This document shows positions 39,888 to 49,264 of a stretch of 64,000 nt of DNA, piece by piece. Each line of letters starts with the position of its first letter. Position 1 is the stretch's first letter. The notes beneath the pieces are model-generated. The model ran no database searches. It saw only the letters and a list, made by a program, of their open reading frames with translations, and was not told the origin of the DNA. Source of the stretch: Streptomyces sp. 1331.2. Its GTDB lineage: Bacteria; Actinomycetota; Actinomycetes; Streptomycetales; Streptomycetaceae. The stretch spans positions 248,001-312,000 of the forward strand of contig NZ_OBMJ01000003.1 of assembly GCF_900199205.1 (NCBI RefSeq). Direction: 5' to 3'. Made by a program: the position numbers and the translations under genes.

Positions 39888-42800
39888 GTGATACCCACTC
39901 AACGCCTGGGCCGCGGGCTGCTGGCCGGCGCCTCGGCGCTCGCGCTGGCGCTGCTGCCGGCGGGCCTCGCGCCCGTGACGGCCGCCGCCGCGCCGTCCGA
40001 CGTTTCAGCCGGGGACGGGTCCGGGCCGACGCCGGTGGACCTCGATGCCACGCGCGCCTTCTCGGACACCTTCCGGCTGGACCCGGCCCTGGACACCGAC
40101 CCGCTGTACGGGCTGAACGTCGGGCTCGACGCCCGGCAGTCGCCGCCCGCCGGTCAGCACGGGATCTCCTACACCCGGGTCTCCGGCCGCTGGGACACCT
40201 CGGTGGCGCCCGACCAGTGGTTCGTCCAGACCAGCCACCCGGATCACCCCAACAAGCTGCTGTTCGCCAAGGGCGTCTCCGCGGTGATGCTCGGCGCGCC
40301 GGCCGTCGCGGACGACAGCGGCCACTACACCGTCTCGACGGTCATCGACCCGGTCGTCGGGGACACCGGCGGCAGTGACTGGGGCTCGATCGTGCTGAGC
40401 CGCAGCCACCGCAGCAACGGTTACGTCACCGGCGGCGACGTCGACCTCGGCCTGACCGTCACCTCGGGCGGCAAGCTCGCCCTGTTCCACGGCGGCAGCG
40501 GCGAGACTCCCTTCTGGACCGGCACGGTGGCGCCCACGGCGCAGTACGCCGTCTCGCTGACCGTCTCCACCGGCGCCGACCGCGCCGTCACCCTGACGGT
40601 CAACGGCACCCCGTTCACCGTCTCCGCGCCGGCCGGGGTGACCCGCTGGCCGGGCAGCGAGTTCCTCTACCTCGGCGCCTACCTCTCCAGCGGGGACCGC
40701 GTCACCACCTTCGGCGACGGCGCCGGTCACGGCCTGAACGTCAGCCGGATCGACACCACGGCCACCCGCAGCGCCAAGCCGTTCGTCGACACCTTCGACG
40801 GCGCGCCCAACGCCACTGCCGACTTCGGCCTCAACCGGGACCTCAGCGCCCGCCAGCCGAGCCTGGTCTCGGCGAACTACAGCGCCGTCTCGGGTGTCAA
40901 GGGCCTGGCCGTCGACCCGCCGGCGGGCTCGGTGCAGGTCAACAGCCCGGCCCACCCGAACGTGCTCTCGTTCCCGAAGGGCACCTCGGCCGTCCGGCTG
41001 AACAGGCCGGCCACCTCGGACGTCCCGACCGGCGCCTACACGGTGCACGCCGTCCTGACACCGGTCGTCGGCAGCACCCCGGGCGCCGGCAGCGCCGCCG
41101 GCCAGGACTGGGCCTCGCTCGCCGTCAGCAACGCCTCGGGCGGCACGGGTGCCGTGGACGCCGAGGACGTCGCGATCGGCCTGCGCGTCCAGGCCGACGG
41201 CGGGCTGACACTCTTCCAGGGCGGCACCCCGACCGCACTGGCCGCCGTCCCGCCGAATGCCGTCCCGACCGCCGCCCGGCCGGCCGGCTCCTACGAGGTG
41301 TCGCTCACCCTGGCCACCGGCGACCGGCAGCAGGCGACCGTGAAGGTCAACGGCGCGACGGTCTTCTCCGGCCGCACCGCCGCCCAGCTGCCCCGCGACG
41401 GCTACGTCTCGCTCGGCGCCCACCACTCGGCGGCCGGCCAGGTCACCACGGTGGACGGCCTGCGGGTCACCATGCTGGGCGGGCTCGGCTACTACGGGTT
41501 CTTCGACATCCGGGATCCGAACTCGCCGAACTACGGCGCCAACCACGCGCCGGAGGTGGCGCAGTGGACCAACTTCAACAACTACCTGCGCGACCAGGAC
41601 CGCCGTCTGGAGTTCCTGGACCAGTGCCTGCCGGGCTCCTGCGTGATCGACCTCAACCAGGAGACGGTGGTCCCGCGCTCGCCCAATGACTGGCAGGTCA
41701 ACCCGAACCCGAACGCCGCGCAGAACCTGCTCGACCTGGTGCAGCGCATCGGTTCGAACATCGACAAGATCGGCGCCGTCGACATGACGGACGAGGCCTA
41801 CTCGCACGGTCTGAGCGCCGACGAGGTCATGACGCAGGCCCAGCAGATCAGGGCCGCGTTCCCGGACAAGCTGCTGATCATGAGCCTCGACCGCTGGAAC
41901 GCCGAGCAGACCGCGCCGATCCCGTCCACCGTCGACATCGTCGGCTTCGACTACTACTGCAAGGGCCGGCACGAGGTGCAGTGGCGGCTGGACCACCTGA
42001 AGACCTTCCTCTCCTCGCCGGACCAGCACCTGATGCTCTTCCCGGAGTCCACCAACCAGACCGGCATCGCCGACAACTGCTTCCCCGACCGGACCGACGC
42101 CGACGTCGCGGCGTTCAACGCCGAGTACCGCGGGATCGCCGCGCAGGACCCGCGCGTCGTCTACCTGCAGAACTTCCGCTGGCTGGGCCCGGACCAGCCG
42201 GCCAAGGTGCCGCTGACCGTCGCGGCGCAGAAGCGGATCGGCGCGGCCGTGGTCAACGCCACGCCCACGCCGGTGCCCGCCTCGGTGGGCGTCTACCGGC
42301 CGTCCGACGGCAGCTTCGGCGAGGCCGCCCACAACGGCTGGTACACCGGCCAGAGCGTGTTCGGCGGCGGCGGCAACGCCGTCCCGCTGACCGGCCACTG
42401 GAACGGGCCGGGCACCGACACCGTCGGCGTCTACCACCCCGAAACGGCGACCTTCCAGCTGTCGAACGACAACGCCACCGTGGCCGCCACCTTCCCCTTC
42501 GGGATCCCCGGTGACGTCCCGCTGGTCGGCGACTGGAGCGGGCAGGGACGGACCACGGTCGGCGTCTACCGGCCCGGCGAGCAGGTCTTCTACCTGTCCG
42601 ACGACAACGTCACCGTCAAGTACCGGATCAAGCTGGGCAACGCGGGCTGGAAGCCGCTGGTCGGCGACTGGGACGGCAACGGCACCACCACCGTCGCCGT
42701 CTACGACCCGCAGACCCAGACCTTCTACCTGAACGACTCCAACCAGACGGAGCACCCGCGGCCTGGCGTCAGGTTCGGCAACCCCGGCGACGTTCCCGTC

Positions 42801-42956
42801 AAGGGCGACTGGGACGGCACCGGCAAGGAGACCATCGGCGTCTACCGGCCCGGTGACCAGACCTTCTACGGGGCCGCCGAGAACTCCGACCTGGTGATCT
42901 ACAGCAAGCAGTTCGGCAACCCGGGCGACGTCCCGCTGGTGGGCACCTGGGGCTGA
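39888..42956 (+). CDS. large secreted enzyme with beta-propeller-like C-terminal repeats
   Basis: A 1022-residue exported protein; GTG 39888 follows GGGAG. Residues 1-36 are a signal peptide (LGRGLLAGASALALALLPAG core). Two related beta-sandwich modules follow (about 50-285 and 290-530; each has a DTF-x-LxxxLxARQ start and an LGAY/LGAH end), like concanavalin/LamG modules. Residues 535-785 (GYYGFFDIRDPNSPNYGANH, DKIGAVDMTDEAYSHGL, IVGFDYYCKGRHEVQWRL) look like a TIM-barrel glycosidase; the Asp/Glu of VDMTDEAY or LFPEST may be catalytic. The last 230 residues contain five repeats of the GVYRPG-x-QxFYL ... FGNPGDVPLVGDWDGdG type, an FG-GAP-like propeller or calcium-binding array. Exact glycosidase family not recognised. 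Confidence 0.75.
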   Translation: MIPTQRLGRGLLAGASALALALLPAGLAPVTAAAAPSDVSAGDGSGPTPVDLDATRAFSDTFRLDPALDTDPLYGLNVGLDARQSPPAGQHGISYTRVSGRWDTSVAPDQWFVQTSHPDHPNKLLFAKGVSAVMLGAPAVADDSGHYTVSTVIDPVVGDTGGSDWGSIVLSRSHRSNGYVTGGDVDLGLTVTSGGKLALFHGGSGETPFWTGTVAPTAQYAVSLTVSTGADRAVTLTVNGTPFTVSAPAGVTRWPGSEFLYLGAYLSSGDRVTTFGDGAGHGLNVSRIDTTATRSAKPFVDTFDGAPNATADFGLNRDLSARQPSLVSANYSAVSGVKGLAVDPPAGSVQVNSPAHPNVLSFPKGTSAVRLNRPATSDVPTGAYTVHAVLTPVVGSTPGAGSAAGQDWASLAVSNASGGTGAVDAEDVAIGLRVQADGGLTLFQGGTPTALAAVPPNAVPTAARPAGSYEVSLTLATGDRQQATVKVNGATVFSGRTAAQLPRDGYVSLGAHHSAAGQVTTVDGLRVTMLGGLGYYGFFDIRDPNSPNYGANHAPEVAQWTNFNNYLRDQDRRLEFLDQCLPGSCVIDLNQETVVPRSPNDWQVNPNPNAAQNLLDLVQRIGSNIDKIGAVDMTDEAYSHGLSADEVMTQAQQIRAAFPDKLLIMSLDRWNAEQTAPIPSTVDIVGFDYYCKGRHEVQWRLDHLKTFLSSPDQHLMLFPESTNQTGIADNCFPDRTDADVAAFNAEYRGIAAQDPRVVYLQNFRWLGPDQPAKVPLTVAAQKRIGAAVVNATPTPVPASVGVYRPSDGSFGEAAHNGWYTGQSVFGGGGNAVPLTGHWNGPGTDTVGVYHPETATFQLSNDNATVAATFPFGIPGDVPLVGDWSGQGRTTVGVYRPGEQVFYLSDDNVTVKYRIKLGNAGWKPLVGDWDGNGTTTVAVYDPQTQTFYLNDSNQTEHPRPGVRFGNPGDVPVKGDWDGTGKETIGVYRPGDQTFYGAAENSDLVIYSKQFGNPGDVPLVGTWG

Positions 42957-43014
42957 CGGGCCTCCTGTTCGGATGACTGCGGCAGGGCGCCCCGGAAGGA
43001 TCGCCCCGCCGCAG

Positions 43015-44444
43015 TCACCCGATCGCCAGCCGCCGTACGGCGGCGTCCAGACGGGCCAGGGTGCGGTCACGGCCCAGGACCGCCAGGGACTCGAACAGCG
43101 GCAGGCCCACCGTCCGGCCGGTCACCGCCACCCGCACCGGCGCCTGGGCCTTGCCCAGCTTCAGCCCGTGCTCGGCGGCCACCGCCTCCAGCGCCGCCCG
43201 CAGCTCCCCGGCCTCCCAGGGCCGCGTCGCGGCGAGCCGTTCCCGGGCCGTGCGCAGCAGGGCGGCCGAGCGGTCCCCGTCCTTCATCGCCTTCGCCCAG
43301 GAGGCCTCGTCGCGCACCGGCTCGGGCAGGAAGAGGAAGTCGACCTGCTGGACGATCTCGCCGAGCACCGCGATCCGGGACTGGGCGAGCGGGGCGAGGA
43401 CGGCGAAGGCCTGCGGGTCGAAGTCCTCGGCCGCCCACGGCACTTCGGGTGCGGTGAGCCACGGGCGGCAGGCCGCGGTGAACTCCTCCTCCCCCATCGC
43501 CCGCAGGTACTCGCCGTTGAAGGAGCGCAGCTTCGCCACGTCGAAGTACGCCGAGGCGGCGTTGACGTCCGCCACCCGGAAGGACTGCTCCAGCTCGGCG
43601 TAGGGGCGCAGCTCCACGTCGTCCTTCGGCCCCCAGCCCAGCAGCATCAGGTAGTTGACCATCGCCTCGGGCAGGTAGCCGTCCGCCAGGTAGTCCTCCA
43701 GCGCGACCTTGTCCCGGCGCTTGGACAGCTTCTGCCGCTTCTCGTTCACGATCACCGGCAGGTGCGCCCAGACCGGCGGCACCGCCCCGAGCGCCTCCCA
43801 CAGCAGCTGCTGCTTGGGCGTGTTCGACAGGTGCTCCTCGCCGCGGACGACCTGGGTGATGCCCTGCTCCAGGTCGTCGACGACGTTGGCGAGCAGGAAC
43901 ACCGGGCTGCCGTCGCCCCGGGCGATCACGAAGTCCTCGATGGCGGAGTTGGGGAAGGCGGGCTCCCCGCGGATCAGGTCCACCACGACGGTGGCGCCCT
44001 CGTCCGGGGTGCGGAAGCGCAGGGCGCGCCCCCCGGCGGGGCCCAGGCCCCGCTCCCGGCAGAAGCCGTCGTACCCGAGCTGCGCCGAGCCGGTGCGCTC
44101 GGCCAGCTCCTCGCGGGTGCAGTCGCAGTGGTAGGCGCGGCCGGCGGCGTGCAGCTTCTCGGCGGCGGCACGGTGCCGTTCGGCGTTCGCGGACTGGAAG
44201 TAGGGCCCTCGAAGGCCGGGTCGCCCGCGTGGATGCCGATCGCGGCGAGGGCGCTGATGATGCCCGCGGTCCATTCGGGCCGGTTGCGGGCGGCGTCGGT
44301 GTCCTCGATCCGCAGCACGAAGGTGCCGCCCTGCTGTCGCGCCGTCGCCCAGTTGTACAGGGCCGAACGGGCGCCGCCGACGTGGAACATGCCGGTGGGG
44401 CTCGGGGCGAATCGGACACGGACGGGACGGGAGGCCTCGGTCAT
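43015..44444 (-). CDS. gltX: glutamyl-tRNA synthetase, frameshifted near 44203
   Basis: ATG 44444 opens VRVRFAPSPTGMFHVGGARS, the class I HIGH-region, and FVLRIEDTDAARNRPEW. At 44203-44208 one base is missing: the frame gives FEGPTSS where FEGPYFQSANAERHR resumes one base over. The rest is intact: CDCTREELAERTGSAQ, KLSKRRDKVALEDYL (the KMSKS loop) and the anticodon-binding helical domain to the C-terminus. The enzyme charges tRNA-Glu. The GMFHVGGARSALYNW form differs from what I recall of the usual streptomycete enzyme, so this may be a second copy. If it is the only copy, the shift must be a sequencing error because the gene is essential. Confidence 0.85.
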
Positions 44445-44542
44445 GCACGGAGCGTAGCGGTGACCGGGCCGTCACCGGGAACGGTTTCGTCCCGGGTCGC
44501 CCCTCGCGTACAGCCGGCTGCTGCGGCCGGCTCGTGCAGCTG

Positions 44543-45634
44543 CTACAGCATGACGAGCAGCTTGGTGTCCGGCACCAGCTTGCGGTTGACGGAGGTCGAC
44601 TGGACGAACACGGTGTACGACGGGTTGTCGCCCGGCTTCACCGTGACCTCCGAGTCCGGCAGGCCGAGGAGCCGGCGGGCCGCCGGGCCGGAGAAGACGC
44701 GGCCCGTCATCCGGCCGGTGTCCGGGTCCTTCTCCGCCACGGCGAGCTGCTTGCTGCCCTGGATCTTCTCGCGCTTGGACAGCTCGTAGAAGGCGCAGCC
44801 GGTGGTGTACGGGTGCCCGGTGCTGGTGACGAAGTCGCGGATCGGCGTCTGCCGGTCGACCGGTATCAGGATGTACTTGCCGGAGTCCAGGGCGTCGAGG
44901 TTGGCCGCGACGTCGGCGGTGCTCAGGTCCTGGCCCATGGCGAAGAGGTTCCTGGTGCCGCGCACGCCCTGCTCGCGGCCGCGCAGGAAGCTGGTGGCGG
45001 CCGACTTGACCGTGCCGATGGCCTCCTCGACGCCCTCGCTGGAGTCCGCGTCCCAGATCGCGATGTTGCCCGCGGGGAAGCCGTACTCCTGGGCGGTGCG
45101 CTTGGCCAGGGAGTTGGGGACGAGGATCGCCGAGGTCCAGTGGTCGGGGAGGTCGTCCATGGCGCCGTGGATGCGGTCCTTCCACGTGCGCAGGACCTTC
45201 GCGCCCTGGCTGCCGGTCATGCGGGTGTGCATCTGGCCGTTCTGCGAGTAGCCGGAGGCGTTCTCCTCGCCGTCGGTGACGACGACCTGGAGGAAGGAGT
45301 GCTCCCCGTACCCCTCCCAGATGTTCTTCAGGTCGTCGACGGACTTGATCGCTGCCTCGATCAGCGCCGTCGCGCCGTTGTCGACCCCGTAGAGGCCCCG
45401 AAGGGACGGCAGGTGCTTGACGTCCATGTCCCAGACCAGGTTCTGCACCTCGTGGTCGAAGGCGTAGAGGCTGATCCGGGTCTCGTGCCCGAGCCGGTCC
45501 GACTCCTCCTGCAGGCCCTTCACGAACTCGTCCACGACGCGGATGAGTTGGGCCTCGTGCCGGCGCATCGAGCCGGACTTGTCGACCACCAGCGAGACGT
45601 GGTTGACCTTGTGCTTGATCCTGTTCGCGGACAT
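44543..45634 (-). CDS. von Willebrand factor A domain protein
   Basis: A 363-residue soluble protein from ATG 45634 with GAGGGG upstream. The MIDAS site is Asp18-x-Ser20-x-Ser22 (LVVDKSGSMRRH), Thr in NGATALIEA, and Asp in VVTDGEENASG, so metal-dependent protein binding is intact. The C-terminal 160 residues, with VDRQTPIRDFVTSTGHPYTT and KQLAVAEKDPDTGRMTGRVF, are not recognised. No signal peptide, so cytoplasmic. It diverges from the large WD40 gene at 45823 (188-base gap). vWA and WD40 proteins are both used in actinobacterial ternary conflict systems, but I see no MoxR ATPase or effector here. Confidence 0.85.
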   Translation of the reverse strand: MSANRIKHKVNHVSLVVDKSGSMRRHEAQLIRVVDEFVKGLQEESDRLGHETRISLYAFDHEVQNLVWDMDVKHLPSLRGLYGVDNGATALIEAAIKSVDDLKNIWEGYGEHSFLQVVVTDGEENASGYSQNGQMHTRMTGSQGAKVLRTWKDRIHGAMDDLPDHWTSAILVPNSLAKRTAQEYGFPAGNIAIWDADSSEGVEEAIGTVKSAATSFLRGREQGVRGTRNLFAMGQDLSTADVAANLDALDSGKYILIPVDRQTPIRDFVTSTGHPYTTGCAFYELSKREKIQGSKQLAVAEKDPDTGRMTGRVFSGPAARRLLGLPDSEVTVKPGDNPSYTVFVQSTSVNRKLVPDTKLLVML

Positions 45635-45822
45635 GCTTCTACCCCTCGTGTCGACGCTCTCGTGACGCCTTTTCGGCGCCTTTCCGGCGCTCCCTCCGAC
45701 GTGCTTCCCACTCTATGAGGAGGCACTGACAAGGCCGGATTCCCCGTCGGATCGCTGACGGAGGATCAGTAGGGTGAGCCCGGACCGGTACCGGAGTGCA
45801 GAGGCGGGAGTCGGGGAGAGCG

Positions 45823-48735
45823 ATGGCTGGATCGAAGGAACAGCGCGGCTGGATAGGCCGGTTGCTCGGCGGCGGCCGCCGTCCGCGCGCCGGGCGTGAC
45901 ACGCCGCCCGCTCAGGCCGTATCGGGGCAGGGCGTACCGGGGCAGGGCGTACCGGGGCAGGCCGCACCGGACCGGACCGCCGCTCCCGGCTCGGCCGCCG
46001 GATCGGCCGCCGGCTTGGCCCCCGTTTCGGCCCCCGGATCGGCTGCCGGTGAGGACCCACAGGCGTGGACCAGGCCCGCGGAGTTGGTGGACCTGTCCTC
46101 GCTGCCCCCGCACCTGGCCGAGGCCCTGGTCGGCGTCGCGGCGACGATCGACCAGGCCGACCAGGCACGCGCGGACGGCGACCGGGAGGAGGCCGAACGC
46201 CTGCTGCGCGGCGCGGTCGAGTCGGTGGTCGACCCCTACCGGCAGCTGGCCGAGGAACGGCTCGGGACGCTGCTGTCCGAGAACGGCGAGGTCGAGGAGG
46301 CCGTCGCCCTGTGGCTGCGCGCGGCCGAGGGGCCCGACCCCGGCCTGCGCCAGGCCGTCAAGGTCTACCTGGGGTCCATCCCCTTCTCCGATGCCCGGTT
46401 CCTGGTGAACGCCGAACCGGCGACCGTACAGGCCCTGATTCCCCAGGCCTGGGGCTTCGGGCGGCTGGGCGCCGCGGTGTACCAGGCCTCCGCCCACCGG
46501 CACCGGGACGCCTGCCCCGCGGTGCGCCGCCAGCTGCTGGCGCTGGACGCCGCCCGGTACGGGGAGCCCGAGCTGGCGGCCCGGATCGACGCCGTGCCGG
46601 TGGCCGACGAGGGCTCCCCGCGCCGGCGCGTCGAGTGGGCCAGCGGCACCCAACTCGGCGGCTGCCGCTGGAGCGTGGCCGGTCACCCGCAGGGGGTGTC
46701 GGCGGTCGCCGTGGGAGCTGCGGCCCGGGCCTCGGTCGTGGTCACCGGTGGGGACGACGGCACCGTGTGCCTGTGGGACCTGGCCACCGGCGACCCGGTC
46801 GGCGAGCCGATGGCCGACCACACCGGGCCGGTCTACGCCGTGGCGACGGCCGACCTGGACGGCCGCCCGGTGGCGCTGTCGGCCGGCACCGACCAGGACG
46901 TACGGATCTGGGACCTGACGACGCACCGGCTCCTGCACCCGCCGTTGGCCGGGCACACCGACTGGGTGACCGGCGTCGCCACGGCCGCGCTGCGCGGCCG
47001 CCCGGTGGCCGTCACCTGCGGCGACGACCGCAGCGTCCGGGTCTGGGACCTGGCGACCGGCGACCCGGTCGGCCGGCCGATGAGCGAGCTGGCCGACCGC
47101 GGCAACCCCCGTCTGGGCAGGCTGACGGCGGTGGCCACGACGGAGCTCGGCCGCCGGACCGTCGCGGTCACCGGTGACTTCGCCGGGACCGTCCGGGTGT
47201 GGGACCTCGAGAAGGGCCGCCAGCTGCGGAGGCCCCTGGCCACGGGGACCGGCGCGGTGCAGTCGCTGGCCGTACTGCCGGTCGGCGGCCGCCCGACGGC
47301 CGTCGTCGGCGGGTCCGACGGCACGGCCACGCTGTGGGACCTGGAGACGGGCGCACAGGTCGGCGAGAGCCTTGCCGGCTCGACCCCGTGGGACCAGACG
47401 GTGGCGGCGGCCCAGACCGGGGCCGGCCCGGTGGTGGTCACCAGCGACCACACCGGCATCGTGCGGCTCTGGGATCCGGCCACCGGACGCCAGACCGCCC
47501 AGGCCTTCGCCGGCCCCCTCGGCGAGACGCGGGCGCTGGCCCTGACCGTGACGGACGGGCGGCCGGTGGTCCTCGTCGGCACCGACGACGGCAGGGTCCA
47601 CCGCTGGGATCCGGCCACCGACGGCCGCCCCGTCGGCCACCCGCTGCCCGGTCACGGCGCCCCGGTGACGGCGGTGACGGCGGTGACGGCCGTGACGACG
47701 GGCGAGGGCACCACGGTGGTGGTCAGCGCCAGTTGGGACGAAACGGTACGCCTCTGGGACCTCGCCACCGGCGCCGAAACGGGCCTGCCGCTCACAGGGG
47801 ACGGCGACGACGACGGCACCGAGGGCGGGTACGACGAGGACACGTACGACGCCGAGGACGACGACGCGTACGACGACGAGAACAGCGACGAGGACGACAC
47901 CGATCACGGGTACGGCGGCGGCGACGCGGTGCGCGCGCTGGCGACGGCGGTGATCGACGGGCGTCCCGTGGTGCTCACCGCCTGGCACGACACCGAGCTC
48001 CGGCTCTGGGATCCGGCCAGCGGAACCCTCCCGGGCAACCCCCTCCCCCACGACGCCGAGGTGGACGCCGTGGCGACGGCGACGCTCGACGGCCGCCCGG
48101 TCGCCGTCACCGGCAGCACGGAGGGTGACGTCCGGGTCTGGGACCTCACCACCGGCGAGGACCTGCACGGCCCCCTGACCGGACACGAATCCGAGGTGAT
48201 CGCGGTGGCCACCACGACCATCGACGGCCGCCCGGTCGCGGTCACGGCGGACGAAGAAACGGTACGGCTGTGGGACCTGGCCTCCGGCGCGCCGATCGGC
48301 ACCCCGCTCGGGGTTCCGCTCGGCACCCCGCTCGCCCTGCCGGAGGCCGAAGACACTCCCTGCATCGAGACGCTGGCAACGGCCCTGGTCGACGGCCGCC
48401 CGGTGGTGGCAGTGGGCAGCGACGACGGCCTGGTCCACCTCTGGGACCTGACCACCCGTGCCCTCACCGGCCCGCCCCTGCGCACCGCCGACGACGGCCC
48501 CACCGCGCTGACCACCACCCAGGTCGCAGGCCGACCCGCCCTCATCACCGGCACCACCGACGGCACCGTCCGCACCTGGGACCTGGCCACCCTCGACCCG
48601 ATCGGCCCCGACCTGGTCCTGCCCTTTCCGGTCCACGCCCTGGCCACGGCCCCGGCGGACCGGCTGATCGTCGGATTCGGCTGGGAGGTCGGCGTCTTCC
48701 GCCTGCTCACCCCCGGAGCACCAACCGACGCGTGA
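45823..48735 (+). CDS. large WD40-repeat protein
   Basis: 970 residues from ATG 45823 with GGGGAGAG upstream. The N-terminal 90 residues are basic, then Gly/Pro/Ala repeats (GQGVPGQGVPGQAAPD). A helical TPR-like region follows (about 100-230). From about residue 285 there are a dozen or more WD40 blades with the WDLATG(D/A) signature, enough for two propellers. Between blades at about residue 660-705 is a very acidic insert (DGDDDGTEGGYDEDTYDAED and similar), which may bind metal or basic partners. There is no catalytic, kinase or membrane domain. It should act as an interaction scaffold. Highly similar blade DNA suggests recent repeat duplication. Confidence 0.88.
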   Translation: MAGSKEQRGWIGRLLGGGRRPRAGRDTPPAQAVSGQGVPGQGVPGQAAPDRTAAPGSAAGSAAGLAPVSAPGSAAGEDPQAWTRPAELVDLSSLPPHLAEALVGVAATIDQADQARADGDREEAERLLRGAVESVVDPYRQLAEERLGTLLSENGEVEEAVALWLRAAEGPDPGLRQAVKVYLGSIPFSDARFLVNAEPATVQALIPQAWGFGRLGAAVYQASAHRHRDACPAVRRQLLALDAARYGEPELAARIDAVPVADEGSPRRRVEWASGTQLGGCRWSVAGHPQGVSAVAVGAAARASVVVTGGDDGTVCLWDLATGDPVGEPMADHTGPVYAVATADLDGRPVALSAGTDQDVRIWDLTTHRLLHPPLAGHTDWVTGVATAALRGRPVAVTCGDDRSVRVWDLATGDPVGRPMSELADRGNPRLGRLTAVATTELGRRTVAVTGDFAGTVRVWDLEKGRQLRRPLATGTGAVQSLAVLPVGGRPTAVVGGSDGTATLWDLETGAQVGESLAGSTPWDQTVAAAQTGAGPVVVTSDHTGIVRLWDPATGRQTAQAFAGPLGETRALALTVTDGRPVVLVGTDDGRVHRWDPATDGRPVGHPLPGHGAPVTAVTAVTAVTTGEGTTVVVSASWDETVRLWDLATGAETGLPLTGDGDDDGTEGGYDEDTYDAEDDDAYDDENSDEDDTDHGYGGGDAVRALATAVIDGRPVVLTAWHDTELRLWDPASGTLPGNPLPHDAEVDAVATATLDGRPVAVTGSTEGDVRVWDLTTGEDLHGPLTGHESEVIAVATTTIDGRPVAVTADEETVRLWDLASGAPIGTPLGVPLGTPLALPEAEDTPCIETLATALVDGRPVVAVGSDDGLVHLWDLTTRALTGPPLRTADDGPTALTTTQVAGRPALITGTTDGTVRTWDLATLDPIGPDLVLPFPVHALATAPADRLIVGFGWEVGVFRLLTPGAPTDA

Positions 48736-48770
48736 CCCCGTCCGCCGGCAGCACCGCTCCGCACGGCAAC

Positions 48771-48800
48771 GGCCTCCCCCGTCCTGAGACGGGGGAGGCC
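48771..48800. terminator. 13-bp perfect hairpin, IS605-like or terminator
   Basis: GGCCTCCCCCGTC-CTGA-GACGGGGGAGGCC begins 35 bases after the WD40 stop. On the minus strand it is preceded by GGGAATCC, the same flank as the relic at 10915, so it may be another solo IS200/IS605 end. It would also stop transcription. Confidence 0.5.
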
Positions 48801-48959
48801 GGATTCCCGTCGACCCTGGCACACGTCGCGTCGTCACCGATGGCGCCCGCCCGCTGCATGATCCGGCAGGAGTCCTTGCCTCTCTGATCCAGACATGCGG
48901 ATCATGACCATCCCATCAGGGCATTCGGGCGGTTCCAATTCCCGACTCCACCATTGGCG

Positions 48960-49202
48960 ATCTACCTGCAGGTGGTTCGGCTGCTGGTGGGTGGCCAGCA
49001 GCCGGTCGACGAACTCCAGCTTCGGCTTGCGGCCGGCTCCCTCCGCCCGGCGCCGCTCGCCGCCCCGCTGTCGACCAAGTTCCGACTCACGCCGGGCCCA
49101 CCAACGTGGCGACAACTCTCCGGGCAACTCACCGAGATGTCCGCGAGAGACCCCGGACAGGGCAGGATGGGAACAGGCCGCACGAGCCCAGGTAAGCGTC
49201 AC
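48960..49202 (-). pseudogene. IS5-type transposase N-terminal fragment
   Basis: On the minus strand, SPRWWARRESELGRQRGGER, RRRAEGAGRKPKLEFVDRLL and ATH match the start of IS5-family DDE transposases (the KPKL-x-F-x-DR-x-L motif before the HTH). After that the sequence leaves the family, and the catalytic region is absent. Confidence 0.5.
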
Positions 49203-49264
49203 AACTCACCCAACCCATGCGGCCCTTCTCGGGTCACGGCGCGAGCGGAACCGCGACGCAGGTA

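Larger units (their letters stand above)
48736..49264. other. 529-base gap with mobile-element debris
   Basis: Besides the hairpin at 48771 and the transposase fragment at 48960-49202, the rest (48801-48959) has no gene that I can support. Confidence 0.5.

Noticed and set aside
40005..43070. A 1021-residue open frame antisense to the secreted enzyme gene
   Set aside because: High GC makes the frame opposite to a GC3-rich gene stop-poor. The translation is a monotonous Val/Arg/Gly/Asp mix with no domain, while the plus strand has a signal peptide and repeats.
44543..48735. vWA plus WD40 as a vWA-MoxR ternary conflict system
   Set aside because: No MoxR ATPase, no VMAP-like protein and no effector domain were found; only the two proteins are present and they are divergent.
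45766..48837. A 1023-residue frame antisense to the WD40 gene
   Set aside because: Same antisense effect; composition is Gly/Arg/His/Val-rich without motifs, and the WD40 blades lie on the other strand.
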